Assembly (NCBI GenBank): GCA_945885475.1
Contig: CAMCYR010000004.1
Location: 1 to 64,000 of the forward strand
Reading direction: 5' to 3'
DNA from: Chitinophaga pinensis
GTDB taxonomy: Bacteria; Bacteroidota; Bacteroidia; 2-12-FULL-35-15
Length of the DNA stretch: 64,000 nucleotides
This document shows, piece after piece, positions 1-8,124 of this stretch (the first letter of the stretch is position 1; the number at the start of each line of letters is the position of its first letter). The position numbers and the translations under genes are program-made. Below the pieces are notes generated by a model. That model ran no database searches, was not told the DNA's origin, and saw only the letters and a list, made by a program, of their open reading frames with translations.

Positions 1-56
1 AATTTTATTACAAAAACAATTCGCCAGATTCAGCAAAATGAATATTCATAACAAAA

Positions 57-917
57 ATGACAACGAAGCTTGAAATTATTGCCATTCATTTAGGCTGGGT
101 ATTAGATGGTTATTCCTTTGAAGACATACGCGCAGTATATGAAAAAGACACAGACGAAGACCCTTTCAGTCCTTATGGACTCAAGGATATCCAAAATAGT
201 ATTGGCGGTCCTACATTCATACAACCTGAACAAATAAAAGATTCTGATTATGAAAAAGTAAAGTTTATTTTTAACCATGAACATGGATTTGATGGAAATC
301 TTGATTTTATTAGTAAATGTATAAATATCGAACAACTTCAAATTGGCTGTGTTTGTGATGGGAAAATTAGTGATTTGAAAGTGCTTGAAAATTTTAAAAA
401 CCTTAAGCACATAGATTTCCGCAATCATAATATAGAAGATTTGACTCCCTTATCACAGCTAAAAAACCTTGAAGAACTAATACTTTATAAGAATCCAATC
501 CAATCAATTAAGCCTATTACTAATTTGAAAAGCTTAACATATGTTCAGTTAACTGAAGTGAACGATGCTGAAATATTTGATTTCGTAAAATATTCTCCAA
601 ATACCATTATTGAATATTACTCGAAAGAATTTGATGAAACTTTTGTTGCTTATTGGTTAAACGATTGGGCGTTCAGAACAACATATGACAAAAATTTAAA
701 TTACATTTCAGTAACTATAGAACCCTTGCTTAATGAGATGTTTGCAATGAAATTAAAAGCACTTAGTTTTGATTATCTCGCTCTAATGAAACAAAAAATA
801 AAAAACGTTGCACTCGCTCAGCTCAATGATAAGCAAGTATTTAATGGTAATGAAGTATATCAAAATGAGGAAGTGTACTTTTTGAAAGGGGAATTTGGAT
901 ATTGTTCAGTAGATTAA
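57..917 (+). CDS. Leucine-rich repeat protein, probably cytoplasmic
   Basis: 286 residues with no signal peptide or membrane segment. Residues about 88-168 hold three to four leucine-rich repeats with 22-residue spacing (NLKHIDFRNHNIEDL, NLEELILYKNPIQSI, SLTYVQL), the internalin-like bacterial type that forms a curved protein-binding surface. The N-terminal 85 and C-terminal 115 residues match nothing I recognise. The start is the first ATG of the frame, close to the window edge. The gene is convergent with the next one and overlaps it by 4 bp at the stop codons. A protein-interaction role is inferred from the repeats only; no partner or pathway can be named. Confidence 0.75.
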   Translation: MTTKLEIIAIHLGWVLDGYSFEDIRAVYEKDTDEDPFSPYGLKDIQNSIGGPTFIQPEQIKDSDYEKVKFIFNHEHGFDGNLDFISKCINIEQLQIGCVCDGKISDLKVLENFKNLKHIDFRNHNIEDLTPLSQLKNLEELILYKNPIQSIKPITNLKSLTYVQLTEVNDAEIFDFVKYSPNTIIEYYSKEFDETFVAYWLNDWAFRTTYDKNLNYISVTIEPLLNEMFAMKLKALSFDYLALMKQKIKNVALAQLNDKQVFNGNEVYQNEEVYFLKGEFGYCSVD

Positions 918-1291
918 TGGATACCAGTGATTAAATAGTCTTTGCGATTTTGTGACTCAAGAGATAGATTCATTATTGAAACAAAACTATTCCCTTCCAA
1001 AATTGCAAAGCGACCACCTTTGCATTTATAAGCATTGTCTCCTTTTTCCAAAGGATCTACCTCAAAATTCATCGTGTTTTTTTTGCTTTGAGCATCAATA
1101 TATATAATTTTATAATTTTTAAAGAAATTATCGAAAGTGACTGTTACACTTTTTCCGATGGGTTTTTCAGCCCTAGTTTTGCAATCAATTTCAATTATTT
1201 TACCGCCTTTTTTTATCCTCTTGTCATTTTGAGCATTTATATTAAAGGTTTCAAAAATTATAACCAAAAGTATTAAAATTATATTTCTCAT
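914..1291 (-). CDS. Small secreted hypothetical protein
   Basis: 125 residues. The frame is open further upstream to 1348, but the ATG at 1291 starts a convincing signal peptide (MRNIILILLVIIFETFNINA, cleavage before Q), so I choose it; the 19 residues upstream are basic and polar and would spoil the signal. The mature part (about 105 residues) is lysine-rich and predicted extracytoplasmic. I recognise no domain. It shares its strand with the next three genes, which also carry export signals, but the spacing (78 bp to the upstream gene) does not prove an operon. Confidence 0.65.
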   Translation of the reverse strand: MRNIILILLVIIFETFNINAQNDKRIKKGGKIIEIDCKTRAEKPIGKSVTVTFDNFFKNYKIIYIDAQSKKNTMNFEVDPLEKGDNAYKCKGGRFAILEGNSFVSIMNLSLESQNRKDYLITGIH

Positions 1292-1369
1292 TTTCCTTTT
1301 ATTTGTTTTCTGATCGGTTTGTAATATTTTTTTATAAATGTACGTCAAAAAGATATAACTTTAAAATTT

Positions 1370-2035
1370 TTACAAGAAACCTTTAATTATTTTTCTGCAT
1401 TTCCCACACAACTGCTTTTTCTCTTTATCTACATTGCTTATTTTTCCTTCCGCATCTGCCATCAAACATTCATGATTAGTGCAATGATCTAAGTCAAAAT
1501 TATGGCCCATCTCGTGTAAGATGATTTTTGCAAACCGATCTTTTAATTTTGCATTGGAAACACCTTTGCCAATTCGTTTGGTTGAAATTACGCAAGCAGG
1601 TCCCGGTTGCCAGCCCAAACCAAATATTCCCCAATAAGGATTATTTCCCTCCTCCGTACAAATATCTTTTTCAGTAAGTCCTAAAACATATTGAGCGTCT
1701 TTCGGCTTATTTATAAATAAATATTTTAATAATGTGTCAGCAACATATCTATTTCGTTCTTTTACAAAAGCATTTATAGGTAATTCTTTGATGCCACAAT
1801 CAATCGTTTGGATATTGTAAAAACTATCCAGTTGGCTTTGTGCATAATGAAATAGCACTATGTCAAAGCTTCCTAATCTATAAATCGCCACCTTTTTCTT
1901 TGTTGATTTTTTAGGTGTTGGAGCAGCGATTACCTTCTTTATCGGCTGAGCTTTTAATTTCGTTTCATCGTTATCTCGATTGCATGAAAGCAAAACTATT
2001 GAAAGTAGAAAAGGAAAAATAATATATTTTTTCAT
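1370..2035 (-). CDS. Archaemetzincin-like zinc metallopeptidase, lipoprotein
   Basis: 221 residues. An N-terminal signal ends in a lipobox with Cys18 (VLLSC), followed by a basic linker, so the enzyme is predicted to be membrane-anchored outside the cytoplasm. Residues 174-213 carry the archaemetzincin (peptidase M54) signature: HEMGHNFDLDHCTNHEC, then Met192, then 17 residues to Cys210-G-K-Cys213. This is the family spacing HExxH-x5-HC-x4-C-x-M-x17-C-x2-C, with a three-histidine catalytic zinc site (174, 178, 184), Glu175 as base and a second Cys4 structural zinc. The usual Gly in HExxHxxGxxH is Asp181 here. Characterised archaemetzincins are intracellular, so a lipoprotein form is notable. 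The substrate is unknown. Confidence 0.85.
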   Translation of the reverse strand: MKKYIIFPFLLSIVLLSCNRDNDETKLKAQPIKKVIAAPTPKKSTKKKVAIYRLGSFDIVLFHYAQSQLDSFYNIQTIDCGIKELPINAFVKERNRYVADTLLKYLFINKPKDAQYVLGLTEKDICTEEGNNPYWGIFGLGWQPGPACVISTKRIGKGVSNAKLKDRFAKIILHEMGHNFDLDHCTNHECLMADAEGKISNVDKEKKQLCGKCRKIIKGFL

Positions 2036-2100
2036 GTAATATGTTTTTGGTTTTATTTGAACTTAAATAATTTAATGGAGTCTATTCCTTTCATTCAAAG

Positions 2101-2688
2101 CTATATTTTTTCAAAACTGTAATGCCCGATAATTTTATAACGAAACAAACAATCTTCCAAAACTTGTCCTGAGCCAATATTGTGAACCATCATATATCTT
2201 TTCCCGTCTGCTGATTTTTTGTTTACTACAAGTCCAATATGAGTAATTGCTCCTCCTAAATTCCAGCAAACAATATCACCTGGTAAATAGTCTTCAGGTT
2301 TCTCAGACAAACTTTTGACTGTTCCAAATCGTTTAAAGAAAACCATTAAATTAGGAACTCGTCTATGATCAATGTTTTTATCTGTCCCCTTTAACCCCCA
2401 TATTGTAGGATATAAATTAAAATTTGTAGCCATATCTTCGTGCACTTCTTTTTGTAAATCGATTCCCAGTTTTCGATACGCACGAATCACCACATCTGTA
2501 CAAACGCCCTTGTTACTTGGTACATCTCCGTTCGGGTATTTTATTTTAAAATAAGTAGGGTCATATTTCACCGATTGATGAGTCAATTCAATTGTTGCAT
2601 TCGACAGTTTTTCTGAAAAACTAGTTTGTGCAACGGATATATTTGTAAGTAGTAGAAATAGAATTATTTTTAGCAGTATTTTTTTCAT
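2101..2688 (-). CDS. DUF1287 secreted papain-fold (NlpC/P60-like) protein
   Basis: 195 residues with a signal peptide (cleavage near LTNISVAQ, residue 20). The mature protein matches DUF1287: the block GDVPSNKGVCTDVVIRAY has the probable nucleophile Cys63 and Asp65; ITHIGLV has His150; VHNIGSG has His169-Asn170. This Cys-His-His/Asn layout is that of the NlpC/P60 papain-like fold, whose members usually cut cell-wall peptides or amides. A murein-related role in the periplasm is a family-level inference. The length is normal for the family and all putative catalytic residues are present. It lies 65 bp upstream of the archaemetzincin-like gene on the same strand; no clear promoter box was found. 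Confidence 0.85.
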   Translation of the reverse strand: MKKILLKIILFLLLTNISVAQTSFSEKLSNATIELTHQSVKYDPTYFKIKYPNGDVPSNKGVCTDVVIRAYRKLGIDLQKEVHEDMATNFNLYPTIWGLKGTDKNIDHRRVPNLMVFFKRFGTVKSLSEKPEDYLPGDIVCWNLGGAITHIGLVVNKKSADGKRYMMVHNIGSGQVLEDCLFRYKIIGHYSFEKI

Positions 2689-2873
2689 GATATTGGTTTT
2701 AAAATTCGTTATAATTATATCTTTTTAGAATTAATTTATAGTTTTCATGCTGTAGTTCAGTTTCCTCTTCCATAGAATCAATAGTTGGCAGAAAGTATTT
2801 TCTCGGTACTTCAAAAATCACTAAAATGTTAAATGAGATTGAAAGCTTTTACCTTTAAATATAAATCCAGCAT

Positions 2874-4631
2874 TTACTTACTAGCAGAACGTAAACTTCC
2901 ATCCGGATTGAACTCTTTCGTCTCTCTCAATTTTCCTGCAATGTCGTAGGCATATTTTTTAGTTTGCATTAGTTTTCCATTTGAGTTATAATCATTACTC
3001 TCTATTATCTTTCCTCCATAGTTGAACTTACAATTTTTAATTAAACTTCCATCAGGATTGTAATCATTCTCCTCAATCAAAATTCCTGCATCGTTGTAAT
3101 TGCAGTTTTGACTTAAACTTCCGTCTGCTTTGTAATCATTCCTTGCTGTCAGATTTCCAGCTTCGTTATAAACGTATTGGCAATTTTGAATTAAACTTCC
3201 ATCGGCATAATGGTTCTTTTTTATCAACTTCCCAGCTTTGTTGAAGGTGTATTTGATGGAGTTACTTAAACTTCCATCTGATTTGTAATGGCTCTCATCT
3301 ATACACTGTCCAGCATTGTTGAAAATATATTTCCAGCTTTCAGTTATACTTCCATCTGAATTGCTCTTCTCGATTAACTTTCCAGAGTCATTCCACTTGG
3401 AGATGGAAAAAGTTCCATCTGAGCTGTTATGGCTCTCATCTATACGCTGTCCCGCATTGTTGAACGTGTATTTCCAGGTTTCAGTTATACTTCCATCTGA
3501 ATTGCTCTTTTCGATTAACTTTCCAGAGTCATTCCACTTGGAGATGGAAAAACTTCCATCTGAATTGTAACTATTCTTTTTTACCAACTTCCCAGCTTTG
3601 TTATAGGAGTACTTGGTGGTGTCAATTAAACTTCCATCTGAGCTGTAACTATTCTCTTTTACCAAATTTCCAGCTTTGTTATAGGAGTACTTGGTGGTGT
3701 TAATTAAACTTCCATCTGAGTAACTATTCTTTTTTACCAAATTTCCTGCTTTGTTGTAGGAGTACTTAGTGGTGATGTCTATACTTTCTTCCGAATCGTC
3801 ATTTTCTTCCGAATCGTCATTTTCTTCCGTGTCGAAAATTCTCTCTTTTCTCACTACTCTCTCTTCTACTAATTGTCCAGCCTTGTTGTAGGAGTAGAAA
3901 TAGTTTCCATCTATATTTCCATCTTCATCATAATAACATTCCTCTATCCGCTGTCCAGCATCGTTATCTTTTTTTGTCCTCCATAACCTACCAGACATGC
4001 AATCACCACGTTCTATCACTACTCCTGCATCATTGTACTTTATTATTTTCTCTAATCCTCTATGGTTGTATGAGATCTCTTCTATAACACTTCCAGCATC
4101 GTTATATTTAATGGTTTTACTTAACATTCCATCCGATTTGAAAATTCTGTAATGGTTTTCTTCTATCAAATTCCCAACACCGTTGTATTTTGAGATTGAT
4201 TCAAAGTTTCCATATTGGTTGTATTTGTTGGTGAAAAGTATCCTTCCATCAGGATTGTAAGTATTCTCCTCTATCACAATTCCTTCATTGTTGTAAGTGT
4301 ACTTGGTATTGCTAAGTAAACTTTTATCCGGGTTGTAATCGTTTCGCTCTATCACCTTTCCAGTCCTATTAAGCTTGTATTTGATGGTCTTACTTATACT
4401 TCCATCCGTGTTATATAGAATCTCTTTCGTCAAGTATCCTGCATTGTTATACGTGCTGGTTTTACTTAAACTTCCATCAGGATCGTAATCCATCTCTTTT
4501 ATCAATTTTCCAGCTTTGTTGTAAGTTTTACTTAAACTTCTATCAGGGGAGTATTCTTTCTTTTGAAAATTTAGGATTTTATTAGCAAGCCAAACAATAA
4601 AAATTAGAACTATTACCAGTAAATATTTCAT
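2874..4631 (-). CDS. Tandem-repeat protein of YwqK/RHS-like type, membrane-anchored
   Basis: 585 residues. One N-terminal hydrophobic segment (residues about 2-18) with a basic residue soon after looks like a signal anchor. The remainder is about 23 imperfect repeats of 22-25 residues of the form YN-x-AG-x-LIEE-x-x-YN-x-DGSL, a beta-hairpin repeat seen in YwqK/MORN-variant and RHS-like proteins. An acidic insert (EENDDSEENDDSEE) interrupts the series in the middle. A 47-residue unit is duplicated almost perfectly. There is no toxin-like C-terminal domain or RHS core motif, so I do not call it a polymorphic toxin. The likely shape is an extended extracytoplasmic beta structure; function unknown. 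Confidence 0.7.
   Translation of the reverse strand: MKYLLVIVLIFIVWLANKILNFQKKEYSPDRSLSKTYNKAGKLIKEMDYDPDGSLSKTSTYNNAGYLTKEILYNTDGSISKTIKYKLNRTGKVIERNDYNPDKSLLSNTKYTYNNEGIVIEENTYNPDGRILFTNKYNQYGNFESISKYNGVGNLIEENHYRIFKSDGMLSKTIKYNDAGSVIEEISYNHRGLEKIIKYNDAGVVIERGDCMSGRLWRTKKDNDAGQRIEECYYDEDGNIDGNYFYSYNKAGQLVEERVVRKERIFDTEENDDSEENDDSEESIDITTKYSYNKAGNLVKKNSYSDGSLINTTKYSYNKAGNLVKENSYSSDGSLIDTTKYSYNKAGKLVKKNSYNSDGSFSISKWNDSGKLIEKSNSDGSITETWKYTFNNAGQRIDESHNSSDGTFSISKWNDSGKLIEKSNSDGSITESWKYIFNNAGQCIDESHYKSDGSLSNSIKYTFNKAGKLIKKNHYADGSLIQNCQYVYNEAGNLTARNDYKADGSLSQNCNYNDAGILIEENDYNPDGSLIKNCKFNYGGKIIESNDYNSNGKLMQTKKYAYDIAGKLRETKEFNPDGSLRSASK
3290..3571 (-). repeat. Two near-identical 141-bp tandem units inside the repeat protein
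   Basis: The segments beginning at 3290 and 3431 align with an offset of exactly 141 bp (47 codons) and differ at only a few positions, whereas the other repeats of the gene have diverged far more. The unit encodes SDG-x-FSISKWNDSGKLIEK followed by NNAGQ-x-IDESH. The codon-exact length keeps the frame and points to a recent in-frame duplication. Confidence 0.8.
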
Positions 4632-4685
4632 TGAGTTTCAGATTCGTTTTAAATTATCAGCTTGGGAAATTAGAAAAATAATAAA

Positions 4686-5687
4686 TTAATTTGCTTTGTA
4701 GTTCACTTTTCGTTTCTCTCCTCTTTCTCCAGAAATAATATAATTCACAGAAACACGTTCACCAAGCTTCTTTACGATCTCCGCATTAATTTTAGAAATC
4801 TCTTCATGAATACGCATCGCATGGGGATCGCAAATAAGATTAAGGGTTGAACTTAATTCTTCTACTGTTTTATTGGGCTGAAAACTTTTATACAATTCTA
4901 ATAATCGTTTTTCTTGGCCTAAAATTTCAGCAAAGGTGTAACCATTTTCTGATTCCAGGAACAATTTATAAATCGCTTTTCGGACTGGAGAAAAATTTAA
5001 TTCAATGTTACCATAATCGATTAGTATAAACTTACCTTTTATGATCTCGATTCTACTTAATCTTGTTTCAATTTCCAATCGGTTCCGAAAAAGTAATTGT
5101 TTTCTTAATCCTTCAAAAGCATCTAAAATTTGTCCTAATAATCTTCCATCCAAATGTTCCTTCTGAATATCATCCAAACACTTATCGCAGATATCTCCGG
5201 TACGAAGTTTTAATAGAATTTCTCTTTTATCTGCACAAAGGTCCATGTAGCATCCTAAACTATCATCTTGATGTAAGTGCTCATACATCGTTTCATAATC
5301 TTTATAAATGAAAGATTTAAGGATATTAGAGTATAATAAGTAGGAATCAGGGAATATATTTCCTGCATTGGTATAAATCCCCCAATCCCCACTATGAATT
5401 ATAAAATTGCGATGACCGTCACCATGCGTAAAAAAATTATTAGAAAAACGGGTATTGGTGTACAAACAAAAAAAGTCGGATGAATCAATCTTTTGTTCTT
5501 TACGAAATTTGGTAATAGCATTCATTGCCTTATCGGGAATAATATATCCTTTAGTTATTATGGAATCATCCATAATAGCAGCATGGCACTTAAAACTTAA
5601 TGGACCATCGTAAGCATTTAATAACTCTTCCACCTTTTCAAGTGTTTTCGAATCATAATCTGATGTTCGTGCTAACCAAACTTTCAT
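4686..5687 (-). CDS. Unknown protein with Cys4 zinc-like site; last gene of the deacetylase-fold/vWA operon
   Basis: 333 residues, no signal peptide. Four cysteines spaced C146-x4-C151-x15-C167-x2-C170 (CYMDLC ... DICDKC) look like a structural zinc site. The C-terminal part (about 228-330) has SPVRKAIYKLFLESENGYTF, then a helical stretch ending near NYIISGERGEKRKVNY. From memory, this resembles a C-terminal module found in many uncharacterised Bacteroidota proteins (LFL-x-HPEGI ... YYI-x-G-x-RG). The N-terminal 140 residues are unassigned. The start lies 9 bp after the vWA stop, so the genes are very likely co-transcribed and the proteins may work together. I know of no described function. 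Confidence 0.6.
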   Translation of the reverse strand: MKVWLARTSDYDSKTLEKVEELLNAYDGPLSFKCHAAIMDDSIITKGYIIPDKAMNAITKFRKEQKIDSSDFFCLYTNTRFSNNFFTHGDGHRNFIIHSGDWGIYTNAGNIFPDSYLLYSNILKSFIYKDYETMYEHLHQDDSLGCYMDLCADKREILLKLRTGDICDKCLDDIQKEHLDGRLLGQILDAFEGLRKQLLFRNRLEIETRLSRIEIIKGKFILIDYGNIELNFSPVRKAIYKLFLESENGYTFAEILGQEKRLLELYKSFQPNKTVEELSSTLNLICDPHAMRIHEEISKINAEIVKKLGERVSVNYIISGERGEKRKVNYKAN

Positions 5688-5696
5688 ATTAATCGA

Positions 5697-6302
5697 TTAA
5701 TTAAATTTATTCCAATTTGATTTTTTCTTCGCAAGGTCTTCCAAACTGCTACTCATTTTTGAAAAGGTACCTTTCATTTGGTCTTTTGAAAAAGAGTGAG
5801 CGTTTTCTTTCTTGATGTTCATTTTTTCTGCCACTTCTTTGGCATCTATGATTGCACCTAAAAACAGAAACACATAGCCTTCTTCCTGCATTTCAGAAAT
5901 TAATTTTCTGACACTTTCAAATGTAAACAATTTGGAAGAGTTTTCATACCCATCCGTCAGAATAACAAAAACTACCTTCTTTTTGCCTTGTTTTACATCT
6001 GCGGCAGACATTAATCTTTCTGCTGACCCAATACATCCAATGGCATCGTAAAGAGAGGTATTTCCATTTGGGCTATAATCTTCGGGAGTTAAGTTTCTTA
6101 GATTCATTGGCAACTGCTCCTTACTGATGGTTTTTACATTGTCATTAAAAAAGTGAATGGATGCTTTAAACGATTGCTCTTTTTCCTCTACAGCTAATTT
6201 ACGAAGAGAATTAATTTGCACGTTAATTCCTTCTATTGTTGCTCTTTGGCAATCTGACATTGATCCGCTTTGGTCGATGATGTAGTGATACTGATTTTTC
6301 AT
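5697..6302 (-). CDS. Stand-alone von Willebrand factor A (vWA) domain protein
   Basis: 201 residues, cytoplasmic, essentially one vWA domain. The metal-ion-dependent adhesion site is complete: Asp10-x-Ser12-x-Ser14 (DQSGSMS), Thr82 in NGNTSLYDAI, and Asp117 in VILTDGYENS. Such small vWA proteins bind partners through a divalent metal and often serve as adaptors for chaperone, chelatase or stress proteins (TerY-type, for example). The C-terminal 40 residues are lysine- and serine-rich and may be a flexible tail. The gene lies 21 bp after the deacetylase-fold gene and 9 bp before the Cys4 protein. A metal-dependent partner from the same operon is inferred. Confidence 0.9.
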   Translation of the reverse strand: MKNQYHYIIDQSGSMSDCQRATIEGINVQINSLRKLAVEEKEQSFKASIHFFNDNVKTISKEQLPMNLRNLTPEDYSPNGNTSLYDAIGCIGSAERLMSAADVKQGKKKVVFVILTDGYENSSKLFTFESVRKLISEMQEEGYVFLFLGAIIDAKEVAEKMNIKKENAHSFSKDQMKGTFSKMSSSLEDLAKKKSNWNKFN

Positions 6303-6323
6303 TTTTTTTAGATTTTTTAATTG

Positions 6324-7244
6324 TTAGTTTGAATTTAAAATAGTTTGTTCTTTTGCATTTATAATTCTATTACATGTCAATAAAGATTTTAAATGGAGCT
6401 CTAATACGATGTTGTAATCGTCTGCCCGGTATCCACCAAATAAGCAAAGGACAACAGGTAAAGGTTTACCTAATTTTTTTGATACCTTATTTACCCATTC
6501 AGCAAATACTTCAGCAGCTTTTATCCAACATTCTGTATTAAGCTGGCCACCTAAATCATCGTCTTTATGACTATCGGCTCCGTGAGCAAATACTACATAA
6601 TGTACTTTATTACCAAGAATCATCTCTTCAATACAATCTAAGTGCAGCATAAAGTCATTGATGTAATTCTCATTTAACCCCTTGGGATTAACATTGCATT
6701 TTCGAGGTATCGCTTTTTCCAGGAGTGGATTAAAAGCATATGAATCATCAATACTGTTACCGTAATGCCCATCAAGATCAAAGTAAGCACCAGATAAACC
6801 AAATTCTTCATAAATCTTTATCGCTGAAATAACTTGTCCTGAAAAAGTACAGAACCCAGAACCTGAGCCTGGTGAAGCATGGTGCATGCCCGATATAGGA
6901 GCAAAACACAATTCTCCAGGATTTTGAATAGCATATCTTTTTGCAGCTAATAAAGAGCCTGTCGTATAAGGCAAACTCTTAACCAATTCTTTACTCCAGG
7001 GTAAAGAGTTGCTAGTGTAATTTCCTTCTTTTTTATAAACATTATCGACATATGTTTTTGTATGTGCTAAATAAAAATCTGCTTTATTAATAGGTTCAAA
7101 ATCATCAATAATATCAAAAAACGTATTGTACTCTTCTTTGATCTTTTGCATTAACAACATCGGTTTAAGCGGACTTTTGGAAAAAGAGCTTGTCATGTTG
7201 GTGCACACTTGTTTGGGTGTGTAAAATGTTTTTATTTTATTCAT
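6324..7244 (-). CDS. Histone-deacetylase-fold (arginase-like) zinc hydrolase
   Basis: 306 residues. The motifs of the class I/II histone deacetylase superfamily appear in order: His121-His122 in GMHHASPGSGSGFCTF (charge-relay pair and glycine-rich loop), Asp156-x-Asp158-x-His160 in FDLDGHYGNS (zinc ligands Asp158 and His160), Asp224 in HGADSHKDDDLGG (third zinc ligand), and GGY at 270-272 (transition-state tyrosine). All catalytic residues are kept, so it should be an active zinc-dependent amidohydrolase. Bacterial members act on acetyl-lysine, acetylated polyamines or acetoin-pathway targets; none of those pathways is nearby. It differs from the commonest bacterial HDACs in starting GMHHA instead of PGHHA. 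It sits third in a five-gene operon. Confidence 0.85.
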   Translation of the reverse strand: MNKIKTFYTPKQVCTNMTSSFSKSPLKPMLLMQKIKEEYNTFFDIIDDFEPINKADFYLAHTKTYVDNVYKKEGNYTSNSLPWSKELVKSLPYTTGSLLAAKRYAIQNPGELCFAPISGMHHASPGSGSGFCTFSGQVISAIKIYEEFGLSGAYFDLDGHYGNSIDDSYAFNPLLEKAIPRKCNVNPKGLNENYINDFMLHLDCIEEMILGNKVHYVVFAHGADSHKDDDLGGQLNTECWIKAAEVFAEWVNKVSKKLGKPLPVVLCLFGGYRADDYNIVLELHLKSLLTCNRIINAKEQTILNSN

Positions 7245-7298
7245 TGTTGTTTTTTTAATTTTTTAATTATTTTTAAACGTGGAATCAGTATCTGATTG

Positions 7299-7637
7299 TT
7301 AGTTTACTTTTAGTATGTATAATTCTTTCGGCATTTGTCCCAGATAAACCACTCTTGTTACGTTACACAACCACATTTTTTTAGGATATCCTTTGGGTCC
7401 TTCTACTATATAATCTCCTCCATTTGATAGTTTATTCGGTAATATCAAGGTTGCTTTAATTGCATTAGCCAAAGGTTTTTGGGAGACTTTCACTTTTGCA
7501 TGTTTTCCATCATCAGATAATTTATTTAATAATTTATTTGCTCCTTGCACCATTGATAATGCCGATTTCGGTCCTGGCCATAATTTAAAATCGAAGTACC
7601 AGGTTCCTTTTTCTTTTGTAAATGATAATGTTTTCAT
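7299..7637 (-). CDS. Small DUF6717-like protein, paralogue of its upstream neighbour
   Basis: 112 residues, basic, cytoplasmic. Alone it resembles nothing I can name with certainty, but its layout matches the 146-residue protein encoded just upstream: a GTWYFDF start, a GPKSALSMVQGANK helix, a central strand region, then PKKMWLCNVTRVVYLGQMP matching the neighbour's IWLCPALNLYFQNSP. The two are probably ancient tandem duplicates. The DUF6717 name comes from memory of the neighbour's motif and is tentative. It is 19 bp after that gene and 54 bp before the deacetylase-fold gene. No catalytic motif is visible, so a binding or structural role is likelier than catalysis. Confidence 0.6.
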   Translation of the reverse strand: MKTLSFTKEKGTWYFDFKLWPGPKSALSMVQGANKLLNKLSDDGKHAKVKVSQKPLANAIKATLILPNKLSNGGDYIVEGPKGYPKKMWLCNVTRVVYLGQMPKELYILKVN

Positions 7638-7656
7638 AGTTTTTGTTTTTATTAGA

Positions 7657-8097
7657 TTATATAATAAATGCAGCGTAAATTTTGTCAGGAGAGTTTTGGA
7701 AATATAGATTCAATGCCGGGCACAACCATATTTGATTTACTCCTTGTTTGTTTTTGAAATCGGTTGCTGATGGAATTTCGTATACGCTGCCCATGCCATC
7801 ATGTTTAATAAACTTCAATTCATAATCGAAATCTTTAAATGGAATTACCGAAAAAACCATATTGAATCCCTTTTTACCCTCTTCTAGTTTTTCGATCTTA
7901 TTTAGATGGTAATCAATGAATTTGTCTGCACCGGCAACAAAAGGTTCTTTTGTTAATCCAACTCTGTCATCATCAAATACCCACATGCCTCTGTCGAAGT
8001 ATGGATGAATGACTAAAATGGAATTGGAGGATTCTAGAACTTTACGGCCTTCAATGGCTTCATTGTGTTGGTTCAGTTGTTGGTTTGTTGTTTTCAT
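7657..8097 (-). CDS. DUF6717-like protein, first gene of the deacetylase-fold/vWA operon
   Basis: 146 residues, no signal peptide. The conserved-looking core is SILVIHPYFDRGMWVFDDD followed by VGLTKEPFVAGADKFID, which I associate from memory with DUF6717. The last 40 residues carry NQIWLCPALNLYFQNSPDKIY, the segment shared with the downstream paralogue. Function is unknown. It is the promoter-proximal gene of a run of five on the minus strand (8097 down to 4686) with gaps of 19, 54, 21 and 9 bp. Upstream lie a near-consensus -7 box and a 14-bp palindrome, so the operon may be regulated. Confidence 0.65.
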   Translation of the reverse strand: MKTTNQQLNQHNEAIEGRKVLESSNSILVIHPYFDRGMWVFDDDRVGLTKEPFVAGADKFIDYHLNKIEKLEEGKKGFNMVFSVIPFKDFDYELKFIKHDGMGSVYEIPSATDFKNKQGVNQIWLCPALNLYFQNSPDKIYAAFII

Positions 8098-8124
8098 ATC
8101 GTGTAGTTTTTAAGTTTAACGATA

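Noticed and set aside
2874-4631. Repeat protein as a polymorphic RHS toxin
   Set aside because: No RHS core, no toxin-like C-terminus and no immunity gene beside it.
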